Below are positions 61,947 through 64,000 of a stretch of 64,000 bases of DNA, in pieces. The translations under genes and the position numbers were made by a program. Source of the DNA: Achromobacter piechaudii NBRC 102461. GTDB lineage: Bacteria > Pseudomonadota > Gammaproteobacteria > Burkholderiales > Burkholderiaceae_B. The notes beneath the pieces were generated by a model that was given only the letters and a program-made list of their open reading frames with translations, was not told the DNA's origin and searched no databases. Numbering within the stretch: position 1 is the first letter of the stretch; the number at the start of each line of letters is the position of its first letter. The stretch is from positions 1,240,001 through 1,304,000 of the forward strand of contig NZ_BCTK01000001.1 in the NCBI RefSeq assembly GCF_001571245.1. The letters are read 5' to 3'.

Positions 61947-64000
61947 ATGATCAGTGAAACCAATCCCATCAAGGATGACGGCCTTTGGTACAAGGACGCC
62001 GTCATCTATCAGCTGCATGTGAAGTCGTTCTTCGACTCGAATGACGACGGGGTGGGAGACGTGCCCGGCCTGATCATGAAACTGGATTACATCGCCAGCC
62101 TGGGGGTGAACACGATCTGGTTGCTGCCGTTCTACCCGTCGCCCCGGCGCGACGACGGCTATGACATCGCGGACTATCGCGGCGTGCATCCCGACTACGG
62201 CACCGTGGCCGACGTGCGCAAGCTGATCCGCGAAGCGCATGCGCGCGGCCTGCGCGTGATTACCGAACTGGTGGTGAACCACACGTCGGACCAGCATCGC
62301 TGGTTCCAGCGCGCGCGCACCTCGCGGCCCGGTTCGGCGGCGCGCAATTTCTACGTGTGGTCGGACAACGACAAGGCCTACGCCGGCACCCGCATCATCT
62401 TCTGCGACACGGAAAAATCCAACTGGACCTGGGACCCCGAAGCCAACGCCTATTTCTGGCATCGCTTCTATTCCCATCAGCCCGACCTGAATTACGACAA
62501 TCCGCAGGTGCTCAAGGAAGTGCTGTCCGTCATGCGCTACTGGCTGGACATGGGCGTGGACGGGCTGCGGCTGGACGCGGTGCCCTACCTGGTGGAACGC
62601 GAAGGCACCAACAACGAGAACCTGCCCGAGACGCATCAGGTGCTCAAGCAGATCCGTGCGGTGATCGACGAGGAATATCCCGGCCGCCTGCTGCTGGCCG
62701 AAGCGAACCAATGGCCCGAAGACGCGCAGGAGTATTTCGGTGCGGGCGACGAATGCCATATGTCGTTCCACTTTCCGCTGATGCCGCGCATGTACATGGC
62801 CATCGCGCAGGAAGACCGCTTTCCGATCACCGACATCATCCGCCAGACGCCGGACATTCCCGACACCTGCCAATGGGCCATCTTCCTGCGCAACCATGAC
62901 GAGTTGACGCTGGAAATGGTCACCAGCCGCGAACGCGATTATCTGTGGAGCGTGTACGCCGCCGATCCGCGCGCGCGCATCAACCTGGGCATCCGGCGCC
63001 GGCTGGCGCCCCTGCTTGAACGCGACCGCCGCCGTGTCGAGCTGATGAACAGCCTGCTCTTGTCCATGCCCGGCACGCCGGTGCTGTACTACGGCGACGA
63101 GCTGGGCATGGGCGACAACGTGCACCTGGGCGACCGAGACGGCGTGCGCACGCCGATGCAATGGTCGCCTGACCGCAACGGCGGATTTTCGCGCGCCGAT
63201 CCCGAGCGCCTGCCGCTGCCCGTGCTGATGGGCCCGCTGTATGGCTATGAGGCGGTCAACGTCGAAGCCCAGCAGCGCGATCCGCATTCGCTGCTGAACT
63301 GGACGCGCCGCATGCTGGCGCAACGCCGCCAGACGCATGCGTTCGGCCGGGGCACGCTGCGCTTCATCCAGGCAGGCAACCGCAAGATCCTGGCTTATCT
63401 GCGCCAATGGAACGACACCACCATCCTGTGCGTGGCGAATCTGTCGAACGCCGCGCAGCCGGTGGAACTGCCGCTACAGGAATTCAATGGCCGCGTGCCG
63501 GTGGAAATGCTGGGCGGCACGCCGTTTCCCGCCATCGGTGAACTGCCTTATCTGCTGACGCTGCCGCCCTATGGCTTTTACTGGATGGACCTGAGCCTGG
63601 AAGCCGCCCCGCCCGGCTGGCACGCCAGCGGTCCGGCCCAGATGCCGGAGCTGACGACGCTGGTGTTGAAGTCGCGTGGCGGCGCCGCGTTGACCGACGC
63701 GTCGCGCAATGTGCTGGAAAACGAAGTGCTGCCCGAATACCTGGCGCGCCAGCGCTGGTTCCCGGGGTCCAAGGCGCCGTCGCGCGCGCGCCTGGCCTAT
63801 GCCACGCCGTTCTCCGGCGCGGCCGCTGGCGCGGCTACGGGTGGCGAATTCTATTGGGCCGAGGTCGAACCCCAAGACGGTATCGAAGACGGCCTGAGCG
63901 TGCAGGCGCCGTTCGTGCTGGTGTGGGACGAAACCGCCCAGGTGCAGTATCCGATTGCGCGCGTGCGTCGCGGCGCGGAAGTCGGCGTGCTGGCCGACGC
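61947..64000 (+). CDS. treS: Trehalose synthase/maltokinase fusion (runs off window)
   Basis: A GH13 trehalose synthase beginning at ATG 61947 and continuing past the window end. The nucleophile is D210 in GLRLDAVPYLV, the acid/base is E252 in LLAEANQWPED, and the third acid is in LRNHDELTLEM. After about residue 565 a second domain starts (LVLKSRGGAALTDASRN and RQRWFPGSKA), the N-terminal cap of maltokinase (Pep2/Mak). The fused enzyme would convert trehalose to maltose and phosphorylate it to maltose-1-phosphate for GlgE. The kinase catalytic part is outside the window. Confidence 0.93.
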   Translation, partial: MISETNPIKDDGLWYKDAVIYQLHVKSFFDSNDDGVGDVPGLIMKLDYIASLGVNTIWLLPFYPSPRRDDGYDIADYRGVHPDYGTVADVRKLIREAHARGLRVITELVVNHTSDQHRWFQRARTSRPGSAARNFYVWSDNDKAYAGTRIIFCDTEKSNWTWDPEANAYFWHRFYSHQPDLNYDNPQVLKEVLSVMRYWLDMGVDGLRLDAVPYLVEREGTNNENLPETHQVLKQIRAVIDEEYPGRLLLAEANQWPEDAQEYFGAGDECHMSFHFPLMPRMYMAIAQEDRFPITDIIRQTPDIPDTCQWAIFLRNHDELTLEMVTSRERDYLWSVYAADPRARINLGIRRRLAPLLERDRRRVELMNSLLLSMPGTPVLYYGDELGMGDNVHLGDRDGVRTPMQWSPDRNGGFSRADPERLPLPVLMGPLYGYEAVNVEAQQRDPHSLLNWTRRMLAQRRQTHAFGRGTLRFIQAGNRKILAYLRQWNDTTILCVANLSNAAQPVELPLQEFNGRVPVEMLGGTPFPAIGELPYLLTLPPYGFYWMDLSLEAAPPGWHASGPAQMPELTTLVLKSRGGAALTDASRNVLENEVLPEYLARQRWFPGSKAPSRARLAYATPFSGAAAGAATGGEFYWAEVEPQDGIEDGLSVQAPFVLVWDETAQVQYPIARVRRGAEVGVLAD

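Noticed and set aside
61263..63407. A minus-strand frame of about 714 codons opposite glgE and treS.
   Set aside because: No recognisable domain; the plus-strand frames hold full GH13 catalytic residues.

Overview
This 64 kb window is high-GC, densely packed bacterial chromosome. Gene content points to a beta-proteobacterium of the Alcaligenaceae (Achromobacter/Bordetella type): several orphan TctC/Bug substrate-binding proteins, glgA-glgE-treS storage genes, a caa3-type oxidase and many GntR/LysR-controlled catabolic clusters. The genus is an inference; no rRNA or tRNA gene, IS element, integrase, CRISPR array or prophage gene was recognised.

Layout. (1) 1-6.6 kb: a glycosyltransferase, a possible 25-residue membrane peptide, then the four-gene ligase-associated DNA repair cluster (exonuclease, ATP-dependent ligase, Lhr-type helicase, PdeM phosphoesterase). 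(2) 6.8-8.9 kb: BON-domain protein, DUF1488 protein, ApaH. (3) 8.9-14.3 kb: two c-type cytochrome genes divergent from a caa3 oxidase (CoxII with fused cytochrome c; CoxI-CoxIII fusion). (4) 14.3-15.5 kb: DUF4142 and DUF421/YetF envelope proteins. (5) 15.7-25.5 kb: a GntR-controlled aromatic catabolic cluster with a NagG-like Rieske hydroxylase, ferredoxin and reductase, bicupin dioxygenase, FAH-family enzyme, HpaH-like hydratase, an ornithine-cyclodeaminase/mu-crystallin homologue and a TctC binding protein. (6) 25.6-28.6 kb: an arsR-rcnA-arsC-arsH operon without a recognised arsenite pump. (7) 28.7-30.1 kb: a membrane diguanylate cyclase. (8) 30.1-35.7 kb: LysR plus a five-gene TctC/Ldh/MBL/binding-protein operon. 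(9) 35.9-40.5 kb: DUF1254 protein, beta-barrel protein, membrane protein and a divergent AraC regulator. (10) 40.7-45.7 kb: 5-oxoprolinase genes with a biotin carboxylase-BCCP fusion and a divergent GntR regulator. (11) 45.6-49.4 kb: PepSY and DUF2946 proteins, two small secreted proteins, an RraA-family protein. (12) 49.7-54.5 kb: ybhP-clsB-ybhN operon extended by a DUF3182 protein and a hydrolase. (13) 54.6-64 kb: PRC-barrel protein, a PoxB-like ThDP enzyme, then glgA-glgE-treS, the last running off the window.

The observation that ties distant parts together is a sigma-54-type promoter motif (GG-N10-GC, usually nGGnAC-N5-TTGC) just upstream of the BON protein, the cytochrome pair, DUF4142, DUF421, the ybhP operon, the PRC-barrel protein, glgA and, more weakly, the ThDP enzyme. 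These are mostly envelope, stress and carbon-storage genes, which suggests a shared RpoN-dependent regulon. The other main leads are the hybrid aromatic pathway, the 5-oxoprolinase operon that resembles a split urea-carboxylase-like enzyme, and the arsenic operon that carries an RcnA-type exporter.
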